From contig JBGQNR010000203.1 of assembly GCA_041501225.1 (NCBI GenBank), positions 1 through 12,159 of the forward strand: a DNA stretch of 12,159 nucleotides. The letters run 5' to 3'. Below are positions 6,556-12,159 of this stretch, piece after piece. The notes beneath the pieces were generated by a model. That model was given only the letters and a program-made list of their open reading frames with translations. It ran no database searches and was not told where the DNA came from. The stretch comes from JAFNAG01 sp041501225. GTDB taxonomy: Bacteria; Acidobacteriota; UBA6911. The position numbers and the translations under genes were made by a program. Numbering within the stretch: the stretch's first letter is position 1; every line of letters starts with the position of its first letter.

Positions 6556-6647
6556 CGTCGCTCACGCTTGGGCGTATCTGATCATATCTGACACGTATGG
6601 TCAGCATACCGAGAACTCAAGCGCGATAGAGGGGATGAAAAAAGAAA

Positions 6648-6664
6648 AGCAATTGTTGTGCCTA
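6648..6664 (-). promoter_or_regulatory. Sigma-54 (-24/-12) promoter for the PEP-CTERM gene
   Basis: The minus strand reads AGGCAC-AACAA-TTGCT, against the RpoN consensus TGGCAC-N5-TTGCW, with the invariant GG and GC exactly 10 bases apart. It lies about 145 bases before the ATG, giving a leader of roughly 130 bases. RpoN and the PrsK/PrsR two-component pair are known to control PEP-CTERM/exopolysaccharide genes in other bacteria, so the match fits the gene. An activator site upstream was not identified. Confidence 0.65.
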
Positions 6665-7106
6665 TCTGCTTGCCAAACGAAATTGGATGCAAATCATTAA
6701 AAAGTGTAAAGGGTTGACTCTGTTTTGATTGCAGATTCCAATATCATATTCCTAAAGACAAGCGCATAGCTGTAAAACACTCCGACAGCCCGTCTTGAAA
6801 CTAGATTGCATGATGTGCCGATTTCCCCGCATTGACAGTAATTAGATAGAGAGCCGGGATGAGCGAGAGAGTGTAATATTTTTTGACATGATTCATGCCA
6901 CTTCTTCTCGCACACAAGCTTCGCAAGCCCGGAACTCGGGTGGTAATTTGGGGGACAGGTTATGGGGTGAATCACGATGCCTTTGACCCCTGCGCGCGCC
7001 GAGAGGAGATCGACGATGCGGGATTCTGCTCAGTAGCAGTCGAGATCTGCGGGATGTGAACGCCGGATGGTAAGGAAGCCCGTGTAGAAAATCGGCGGCA
7101 GGCCTG
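6665..7106. other. AT-rich intergenic stretch without a supported gene
   Basis: Bases 6661-6780 are only about one-third G+C by hand count, well below the flanking genes. A 92-codon minus-strand frame (6697-6975, GTG start) lacks a ribosome site and any recognisable domain, and I do not call it. A short GGGGGACAGGTT-type motif near 6950-6962 resembles intergenic motifs I associate with repetitive DNA, but I cannot identify it. The stretch may hold the activator sites for the sigma-54 promoter. Confidence 0.4.
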
Positions 7107-7439
7107 TCACCGACTTAGTTGCCTTGCGGCCGTCTTTCGCATTTTGCTGGTCGGGTGAGAATCCCTATAGGAGGCAATTTCGGATTCGGTCACCGCTGCG
7201 CGGCTGCAGATGGCCGTGCCGGAGGCTTCGTTGGTGACGTCCGCCAGCAGTTTCTGATAGCAGAGATCGGGGGCTTCCTGAAACATCAACTGATTTTTCC
7301 GAAAGATGCCGTCATCGATGGTCAAGGCAACGGTGCGAACACTTTTGTCGTGGGCCTCAATCTGGAAGCGGTACTCGCGATGTCCAATGTGAGGGAGCAT
7401 TCCAATGTAGCGCAGTTGTAAAACGAGATCCTTTGCCAT
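7107..7439 (-). CDS. Small conserved-looking hypothetical protein (110 aa)
   Basis: I do not recognise a named family. The protein is soluble, with no signal peptide or membrane segment. Residues 20-43 alternate in a beta-strand-like pattern with REYRFQIEAHDKSVR and VALTIDD; residues 50-67 (QLMFQEAPDLCYQKLL) look like an amphipathic helix. Later come Cys78, an ESEIASYRDSHP segment, and a basic C-terminal tail from residue 99. The start is strongly supported: AAAGGAG (7457-7451) extends into GGGTGG and ends about 10 bases before ATG. A TATAAT box lies about 110 bases upstream. It appears to be a single-gene unit, divergent from the RNA helicase. The base composition and good translation signals argue for a real gene; function is unknown. 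Confidence 0.72.
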   Translation of the reverse strand: MAKDLVLQLRYIGMLPHIGHREYRFQIEAHDKSVRTVALTIDDGIFRKNQLMFQEAPDLCYQKLLADVTNEASGTAICSRAAVTESEIASYRDSHPTSKMRKTAARQLSR

Positions 7440-7547
7440 GCAATGCCACCCTCCTTTGAATAGCCGACCTTCAAGAAAAGCGAATCTCTTCTGTGCGGAT
7501 GAATGGTATCTGTGATCTAAGAGGCTCGATTCGCAAGTTCAATATCT

Positions 7548-7577
7548 ATTATACACCAGTTCGACCCCGCTTGTGCA
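7548..7577 (-). promoter_or_regulatory. Promoter for the 110-aa hypothetical gene
   Basis: The minus strand carries a perfect -10 TATAAT (7553-7548) and a weaker -35 TGCACA (7577-7572), with an 18-bp spacer. The start of transcription would be near 7541, about 100 bases before the ATG. Confidence 0.5.
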
Positions 7578-7805
7578 GTCGTTTGCGGGTGCTCAATTCT
7601 TCGCGTGGGGTCAAAATCGTCAGCGTGGCGGCGAGCCCCTGCAAATGCGTTGTTTGCCGGAAGGGGGGCTCAGCGATGATTGGCGCACTCTTGGGTGGAT
7701 TGGAGGCTCCCGGGCTTCGCAGATTTTTGATGGCAAAACCGGGACACGCCATGTTTCCGATTTCCGTATCCGGCGGGGCTTGCCCTGTTGCCGCGCATCA
7801 CAAAC

Positions 7806-7834
7806 TTGTTACGCTGCTCCCCGACTGCTATACT
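7806..7834 (+). promoter_or_regulatory. Sigma-70 promoter for the DEAD-box helicase
   Basis: TTGTTA (7806-7811) and TATACT (7829-7834) are 17 bp apart. Transcription would begin near 7841, which excludes the in-frame ATG at 7788 as the start and leaves ATG 7866 or a CTG at 7941. The stretch 7578-7805 upstream holds no gene I can support. Confidence 0.6.
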
Positions 7835-7865
7835 TACCGCGTGGCGCGAACGATGTGTCCGCACC

Positions 7866-9185
7866 ATGAATGGCAATTCGTTTTGTCAAGATCATCGGGC
7901 TGAGAGTGCGACTTGGCTCAATGGAGTCAAGGAGTACTTTCTGAATTTCGAACAGTTTTCGCTCGATCCCCATATCGCCGCCGCCGTCAAGGCGGTGGGT
8001 TATACCACGCCGACACCCATTCAGCGCCAGGCAATTCCCATCGTGCTCCAGGGGCACGATATCATCGGTCTGGCACAGACCGGCACCGGCAAGACGGCAG
8101 CCTTCGTCCTGCCCATACTTCAGCGGCTGGCCAAAGGCCCGGCGCGACGGGTACGCGCTCTGATTCTCGCCCCGACGCGAGAGCTCGCCGAACAAATCCA
8201 CGAAGCGATTATCAGTCTGGGCAGACATGGCAGGGTGCGCAGCGTATCCATCTACGGCGGCGTGAGCAAATACAACCAGGTCTCAGCACTACGGCGCGGC
8301 GTCGAGATCGTCGTCGCCTGTCCCGGCCGCCTGCTCGATCACATTGACGACGGCAATATCGATCTATCCCGCATTGAGGTGCTGGTGCTGGACGAAGCGG
8401 ATCGCATGTGCGACATGGGCTTTCTGCCCGACATTCGCCGCATCCTCAGGCATCTGCCCGCAGAACGCCAGACACTCTTCTTTTCCGCCACCATGCCCGG
8501 CGACATTCGCTCGCTGGCCGACAGCATCCTCAAAAATCCGGTCCCGGTGCAGATCGGAACCATGGCGCCCGTCGAGACCGTTTCCCACGCGCTCTATCCG
8601 GTATCCCATGAGCTCAAACCAAAACTTCTGCTTGCGGTGCTCAAGCAGACGCCTACGGGGCGCGTTTTGATTTTTACGCGCACCAAGCACCGGGCGCACA
8701 GTCTGGCCGCCAACCTGGAGAAGAACGGCTATCGGGTTTCGGCGCTGCAGGGGAACATGACCCAAAACCGGCGCCAGGCAGCAATCGATGGCTTTCGCAA
8801 CGGCAAGTATGACATACTAGTTGCTACCGACATTGCGGCGCGTGGCATCGACGTCTCGCGGATTTCCCACGTCATCAACTTCGACATGCCCGATACGCCC
8901 GACGCCTATACACACCGTATCGGACGCACGGGTCGTGCTCACCAGACCGGCCAAGCGTTCTCATTCACCGCGCAGGCGGATGAGGCAACTGTGCGTGAGA
9001 TTGAAAAGGTGCTGGGTGCGCGTATCGAACGGCGACGGCTGCCCGGCTTCGACTTCGGCAACATTGCGCCGGCCAGCCGGCCGGGAGAGGGTGGCGCGTT
9101 CCTGGCAGGTTCGCCCCAGGCACAGCGATATCGCCGGCGATTTCGGCCCAGCATGGCCAGCAGGCGCCGCGCCGCCAGATCTTAA
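7866..9185 (+). CDS. DEAD-box ATP-dependent RNA helicase (RhlE-like)
   Basis: Superfamily 2 helicase that unwinds short RNA duplexes; bacterial members act in ribosome assembly, RNA decay and cold adaptation. Counting from ATG 7866 (439 aa), the Q motif spans 28-53 with TPTPIQ at 48-53, AQTGTGKT (Walker A) is at 70-77, PTREL at 103-107, DEAD at 176-179, SAT at 207-209, TDIAARGID at 321-329 and HRIGRTGR at 350-357. The tail after about residue 395 is short and Arg-rich, likely for RNA binding. I give the first usable ATG, but residues 1-25 match nothing, no ribosome site precedes it, and the family normally starts at NFEQF, here preceded by an in-frame CTG at 7941 with a good ribosome site. 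A small basic protein gene follows 19 bases after the stop, so the two are probably one operon. Confidence 0.95.
   Translation: MNGNSFCQDHRAESATWLNGVKEYFLNFEQFSLDPHIAAAVKAVGYTTPTPIQRQAIPIVLQGHDIIGLAQTGTGKTAAFVLPILQRLAKGPARRVRALILAPTRELAEQIHEAIISLGRHGRVRSVSIYGGVSKYNQVSALRRGVEIVVACPGRLLDHIDDGNIDLSRIEVLVLDEADRMCDMGFLPDIRRILRHLPAERQTLFFSATMPGDIRSLADSILKNPVPVQIGTMAPVETVSHALYPVSHELKPKLLLAVLKQTPTGRVLIFTRTKHRAHSLAANLEKNGYRVSALQGNMTQNRRQAAIDGFRNGKYDILVATDIAARGIDVSRISHVINFDMPDTPDAYTHRIGRTGRAHQTGQAFSFTAQADEATVREIEKVLGARIERRRLPGFDFGNIAPASRPGEGGAFLAGSPQAQRYRRRFRPSMASRRRAARS
7929..7943 (+). promoter_or_regulatory. Ribosome binding site pointing to a CTG start for the helicase
   Basis: AAGGAG (7929-7934) lies 6 bases before CTG (7941-7943), which is in frame and immediately precedes the codons for NFEQFSLDP, the usual N-terminus of this helicase family. 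No ATG, GTG or TTG in frame is comparably placed. Confidence 0.5.
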
Positions 9186-9204
9186 GGAATGGGAGGAATA
9201 CGCC

Positions 9205-9387
9205 ATGGCAACTAAGAGACCCTCTTTCCTCAAGCGCCAGAAAGAGCTGAAACGCACTGCACGGGCACTCGAGAAACGCGAGGCGCGGAGGGGACGCAAG
9301 GACGCAAGAGCCGCGGAGCCCTTTAATTCCACGGTACCCGATCCCAGCGTGGAAGGAATCGAACAAAACCACGACCCGGAGCTTTGA
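9205..9387 (+). CDS. Small basic protein (60 aa) downstream of the RNA helicase
   Basis: The first 35 residues are highly basic and probably helical (KRPSFLKRQKELKR, then ARALEKREARRGRK). The C-terminal half is acidic to neutral and proline-containing, with VPDPSVEGIEQNHDPEL. Small proteins opening with a PSFLKRQKE-like segment are familiar to me from genomes of this general kind, but I know of no assigned function. A strong GGGAGGA (9191-9197) lies 7 bases before ATG, and the gene starts 19 bases after the helicase stop. Inference: an RNA- or ribosome-associated partner made together with the helicase. The frame, ribosome site and charged repeat pattern support a real gene despite its length. 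Confidence 0.8.
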   Translation: MATKRPSFLKRQKELKRTARALEKREARRGRKDARAAEPFNSTVPDPSVEGIEQNHDPEL

Positions 9388-9496
9388 TCCGATCGGCTGC
9401 GGCACCGAATAACCAGCAGGAAGTCGCTTTTTGGGGCTGAGAGCGGGTAGCTAAATCTCGGGCCGTTCAGCTTGCTTAGTGGCTGAAAAGGCCAGC

Positions 9497-9859
9497 TTAC
9501 GCGCCTGCTTTGCCCTGCTGAAGGGAAGCCATGGCCGCCTCTTCACTCTCGTAGATTTCCAGCACGGTATCCAATCGGGTCATTTTCATGATGGCGCGCA
9601 CACGTTCGGACAGGTTGCATAGCCTTACGCGCGCACCCGCCTGGCGCGCCGAAAGATGGGCGCGGATGATGCGCCCGATGTCGCTCGAATCCACGTAGGG
9701 GACCTGCTTCAGATTGATGACAATCTGCAGGCATCCTTCACGCACCAGATCGTCGATGCGATCCTTGAGGTGCGTCTCCACCGCCCCTTTAAGCCCGCGT
9801 TCAACCGTCAGGATCGTCACACCGTCGATGTTTCTCTCCTGGTAGTTCTCTGCCGTCAT
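9497..9859 (-). CDS. Second STAS-domain protein, with DSSD in place of DSSG
   Basis: A 120-residue single STAS domain. The segment YVDSSDIGRIIRAH places Asp57-Ser58-Ser59 at the expected phosphorylation site, but the next residue is Asp60 where SpoIIAA-type proteins have Gly. The C-terminal half (VRLCNLSERVRAIMKMTRLDTVLEIY) is typical of anti-sigma-antagonist-like proteins and parallels the first STAS protein's LLNLTTKVREILAITRLLTVFQVY. ATG at 9859 is preferred; a TTG 9 bases earlier is an alternative, and neither has a strong ribosome site. The gene follows the cysteine desulfurase by 64 bases on the same strand, so it is likely the second gene of that transcript. Whether the DSSD site is still phosphorylated, or has a permanent negative charge nearby, is open. 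Confidence 0.9.
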   Translation of the reverse strand: MTAENYQERNIDGVTILTVERGLKGAVETHLKDRIDDLVREGCLQIVINLKQVPYVDSSDIGRIIRAHLSARQAGARVRLCNLSERVRAIMKMTRLDTVLEIYESEEAAMASLQQGKAGA

Positions 9860-9923
9860 AAATCCCAATCAGCCCGACCACGGAGATCCGCCGTCAGGCA
9901 TCCCGAGTTTCCGAAGACAATAT

Positions 9924-11123
9924 TCAGCTCACGCCCGCATGCCCGGACTCGGAATCCCTTCTTCTCTGACCTGGCCGCGCCAGCCCGCGCATGCGGCCCA
10001 CAACGTTCGAGAGAATCTCGACGGCTTTGTCGATCTCCTCGAGCGTGTTGTGATAGCAGAGGCTGAAACGCAGCGATCCCTGCACGATCTCTGGACGCAA
10101 TCCCATGCCCATAAGAACGTGGGAGGGTTCCAGCGATCCAGACGAGCAGGCAGATCCCGTCGACACCGCCACCCCTGCCAAATCCAGGGCGATGACCGCG
10201 GCCTCACCCTCGAGCCGGTCAAAGGAAAGATTCGCCACGTTCGGGAGGCGATGTTCCACGTCTCCATTCGTCCGAATCCCTGCGATGCCGCTTTTGATCC
10301 GGCTTTCGAGCCGGTCACGCAATGAAGCGATCCGGGAGCCGAAATCGGTCAACCGCTCGAGCGCCAATTGCGCTGCGACGCCGAGACCCACAATTCCCGG
10401 CACATTTTCGGTGCCCGCTCTGCGTTTGCGCTCGTGTGAGCCGCCGGTGAGGTAGGGTACCCACTTCACACCGTTGCGCACCCACAGAGCCCCCACTCCT
10501 TTGGGCGCGTGGAATTTGTGCCCGGACAGGGACAGCAAATCCACCCCCAGGCGCTGAACATCCAGAGGTATCTTTCCCACCGCCTGCACGGCATCGGTGT
10601 GCATCACGATCCCGCGCTTCCGCACCAGCGCACTGATCTCCTCGATGGGCTGAATCACGCCGGTCTCGTTGTTGGCATGCATGATCGAAACCAGGATGGT
10701 GCGTTCGTTGATCGCCGCCGCCACCCTGGCCGGATCGACGCGACCGGAGGAGTCTGCCGGCAGGCAGGTCACCTCCGCCCCTGCCGCCTCGAGCATCTTG
10801 CAGGTTGCCAGCACTGCAGGATGCTCAATCTTCGAGGTAACGATATGGTTGCCGGCGCGATAGCCGCTGCGCCAGACGCCCCAAAGCGCAGCGTTGTCCG
10901 CTTCGGTACCGCCGGAGGTGAATATGATTTCGCGCGGTTCCGCTCCGAGGAGTCCGGCTAGGGCCCGGCGCGCGTCTTCCACGGCCGTGCGAGCTTCCTG
11001 GCCGAAGGTATGAATGGAGCTGGCGTTGCCGAAGCGATCCCCGAAAAAAGGCAGCATCGCCTCCAGCACCCGATCGTCGACACGGGTTGTCGCACTGTTG
11101 TCCAGATAGATTCGCTTCTTCAA
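9924..11123 (-). CDS. nifS: Class I cysteine desulfurase (NifS/IscS type)
   Basis: A 399-residue PLP enzyme that converts L-cysteine to alanine and passes the sulfur, as a persulfide, to Fe-S cluster, thiamine or tRNA-thiolation pathways. The PLP-binding Lys203 lies in SGHKFHAPKG, with cofactor-stacking His101 in EHPAVL and Asp177. The catalytic Cys326 is in STGSACSSGSLEPSHVL, the long flexible loop of class I enzymes. The tail beyond about 383 is basic and unconserved-looking. The start is TTG: it encodes the family opening MKKRIYLDNSATT and follows GGGGAG (11134-11129) by 5 bases. A TTGACT-N17-TATGTT promoter lies just upstream. No IscU/NifU scaffold or tRNA-thiolation gene is visible nearby, so the physiological acceptor cannot be assigned. 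The nif name reflects sequence type, not nitrogen fixation. Confidence 0.95.
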   Translation of the reverse strand: MKKRIYLDNSATTRVDDRVLEAMLPFFGDRFGNASSIHTFGQEARTAVEDARRALAGLLGAEPREIIFTSGGTEADNAALWGVWRSGYRAGNHIVTSKIEHPAVLATCKMLEAAGAEVTCLPADSSGRVDPARVAAAINERTILVSIMHANNETGVIQPIEEISALVRKRGIVMHTDAVQAVGKIPLDVQRLGVDLLSLSGHKFHAPKGVGALWVRNGVKWVPYLTGGSHERKRRAGTENVPGIVGLGVAAQLALERLTDFGSRIASLRDRLESRIKSGIAGIRTNGDVEHRLPNVANLSFDRLEGEAAVIALDLAGVAVSTGSACSSGSLEPSHVLMGMGLRPEIVQGSLRFSLCYHNTLEEIDKAVEILSNVVGRMRGLARPGQRRRDSESGHAGVS

Positions 11124-11145
11124 TCTAGCTCCCCACCAACTTCAA

Positions 11146-11174
11146 AACATATCGGAGGGACCAGGGGTAGTCAA
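11146..11174 (-). promoter_or_regulatory. Promoter for the cysteine desulfurase gene
   Basis: On the minus strand -35 TTGACT (11174-11169) and -10 TATGTT (11151-11146) are separated by 17 bp. Transcription would start near 11139, leaving a leader of about 15 bases before the TTG start codon. Confidence 0.6.
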
Positions 11175-11230
11175 GGCGCGCTCGCGGGCCGGAACCGCGA
11201 AATGTCCAGCGCGAGAAATCCGAAACCAAC

Positions 11231-11337
11231 AAAAACTCGACGCAGAGGCCGCAGAGCATAGGTTGATTTAAGGTCATCTTTCCATGAGATTTCCGCGGTC
11301 TCCACGCTTTTCTCTGCGGGCTCTGCGGTGTGCTTTT
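11231..11337. repeat. CGCAGAG-type inverted repeat
   Basis: The left arm (11231-11256) contains CGCAGAGGCCGCAGAG after an A-run; the right arm (11312-11337) contains CTCTGCGGGCTCTGCG before a T-run. The arms are imperfect reverse complements with a 55-bp spacer. Each arm is itself a tandem pair of CGCAGAG units. Tandem CGCAGAG units recur in intergenic DNA of several soil-bacterial genomes as I recall. I see no coding capacity in 11175-11425. Confidence 0.6.
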
Positions 11338-11427
11338 GGGTTTCCGCTATGCCGTGCCATGCATTTTGAGCAAAACAGGGTTCGCGCCGGCATCGTCTGT
11401 TGAAGCCTCGGCCGCGCGGTCATTCTA

Positions 11428-11436
11428 TGGTAATAT
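11428..11436 (+). promoter_or_regulatory. Possible extended -10 promoter for the SAM hydroxide adenosyltransferase
   Basis: TGGTAATAT fits the TGn extended -10 pattern, with 4 of 6 -10 bases matching, and no good -35 at the usual distance. It would start transcription about 15 bases before the ATG. This is weak evidence. Confidence 0.3.
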
Positions 11437-11457
11437 CGCGATCAAATCGGACAGACT

Positions 11458-12159
11458 ATGGACAACAAGACACGCGTTATTACTCTGCTTACCGACTTTG
11501 GCTTGAGGGATCACTTCGTCGCCGCGATGAAGGGGGTCATGCTGGAGATCAATCCCGATCTTGCCTTCGTCGACATCAGTCATCTGATTCCGGCTCATGA
11601 CATTCACAGCGGGGCCTTTACTCTCGCCCAAGCCTGCGCCTGCTTCCCTGCCGGCACCATTCACGTGGCCGTGGTCGACCCGGGAGTGGGGACGGCACGC
11701 AGGGCATTGGCTGTGTCGGCTGGGGGGCACTTTTTTGTAGCCCCCGACAACGGCATTCTCACTTACATATTCGACCGCGAGCAGGACTTCAAAGCGCATG
11801 AAATCACGGCCGACCACTATTTTCGCAAGCCCCTCTCCTCGACCTTCCACGGGCGCGATATTTTCGCGCCGGTTGCAGCCTGGATCAGCCGCGACATCCC
11901 GCTCCAGAAGCTCGGACCGCAGCTAGGGCAGCTCTCGCGCCTGAAGATCCCGGTCGTGAGCAAGGTCCGGGATGCGCTTGTGCAGGGAGCCATTCTTGCG
12001 GTCGACAACTTCGGCAACCTGGTAACCAACCTTAAACCCGAAGATGTCCCTGTGTACGGGGGCGTGGACACCCGTGCCTGCAAAGTCGTGGCGGGCCAGC
12101 GTGAGATCACGATCTTCAAAAGGACATTTGGCGAAGGCGCGCCCGGTGAATTATTCATC
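11458..12159 (+). CDS. SAM hydroxide adenosyltransferase (DUF62 family), 3' end cut by the window
   Basis: The frame is open to the right edge (234 residues seen; family members are about 250-280), so roughly the last 20-40 residues are missing. Characterised relatives hydrolyse S-adenosylmethionine to adenosine and methionine; halogenase and fluorinase enzymes share the fold. The N-terminal TDFGLRDHFV (12-21), VDPGVGTARR (73-82), APDNG (95-99) and FHGRDIFAP (130-138) are the family motifs. The Asp-Arg-His triad used to activate water maps to Asp74, Arg81 and His131, which favours SAM hydrolysis over halogenation. VDNFGNLVTN (182-191) belongs to the C-terminal barrel. The ATG is the only good start before the conserved N-terminus; no clear ribosome site is seen (weak CGGACAG). 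It is divergent from the cysteine desulfurase. Confidence 0.93.
   Translation, partial: MDNKTRVITLLTDFGLRDHFVAAMKGVMLEINPDLAFVDISHLIPAHDIHSGAFTLAQACACFPAGTIHVAVVDPGVGTARRALAVSAGGHFFVAPDNGILTYIFDREQDFKAHEITADHYFRKPLSSTFHGRDIFAPVAAWISRDIPLQKLGPQLGQLSRLKIPVVSKVRDALVQGAILAVDNFGNLVTNLKPEDVPVYGGVDTRACKVVAGQREITIFKRTFGEGAPGELFI

Noticed and set aside
6697..6975. 92-codon minus-strand frame in the AT-rich gap
   Set aside because: GTG start without ribosome site, no recognisable domain, and atypical composition.
7788..7865. Longer helicase start at ATG 7788
   Set aside because: It lies upstream of the predicted transcription start near 7841, lacks a ribosome site, and adds residues outside the family's domain.
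7493..7903. 136-codon plus-strand frame between the hypothetical gene and the helicase
   Set aside because: No ribosome site or domain; it spans the helicase promoter and overlaps its start.
8821..9387. 188-codon plus-strand frame overlapping the helicase end
   Set aside because: Its first part is a shifted frame of the helicase; only the last 60 codons, with their own ribosome site at 9191, are a real gene.

Overview
The window looks like chromosomal DNA of a GC-rich Gram-negative bacterium. An Acidobacteriota-like source is my best guess (moderate confidence), with a deltaproteobacterial or similar lineage as the alternative. The basis is the GroEL/GroES type, a PEP-CTERM surface protein with a sigma-54-type promoter, a NifS-type cysteine desulfurase, STAS anti-sigma-antagonist genes, and a CGCAGAG inverted repeat of a kind I associate with such genomes. 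I see no phage, insertion sequence, CRISPR array, tRNA or rRNA.

Layout, left to right. 1-420 has no convincing gene but holds overlapping inverted repeats and a possible stub of a response-regulator start on the minus strand. A SpoIIAA-type STAS gene (592-927, +) follows a strong promoter at 421-485. Convergent to it is a histidine kinase/receiver hybrid (1099-2448, -) that seems to have lost its sensory front end. Divergent from the kinase is an apparent operon: membrane fatty-acid desaturase (2637-3524), groES (3581-3877) and groEL (3933-5558), closed by an intrinsic terminator. A PEP-CTERM protein (5847-6503, -) is preceded by a near-consensus -24/-12 promoter. An AT-rich stretch without a convincing gene follows, then a small orphan protein (7107-7439, -). 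A DEAD-box RNA helicase (7866-9185, +) and a small basic protein (9205-9387, +) form a pair. Converging on them is a minus-strand pair: cysteine desulfurase (9924-11123) followed by a second STAS protein (9497-9859). The right edge cuts a SAM hydroxide adenosyltransferase (11458 onwards, +).

The most striking observation is regulatory. The promoters of the first STAS gene and of the desaturase-groES-groEL operon are copies of one module: three TGANCA boxes spaced 10 and 12 bp, then CTGACA-N17-TATAAA or CTGACA-N17-TATTAA, with every interval identical. The usual CIRCE element is absent. Together these suggest that membrane-lipid desaturation, the main chaperonin and an anti-anti-sigma-type switch share one transcription factor I cannot name. 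The DEAD-box helicase, also typical of stress and cold responses, has a separate ordinary promoter and possibly a CTG start codon.
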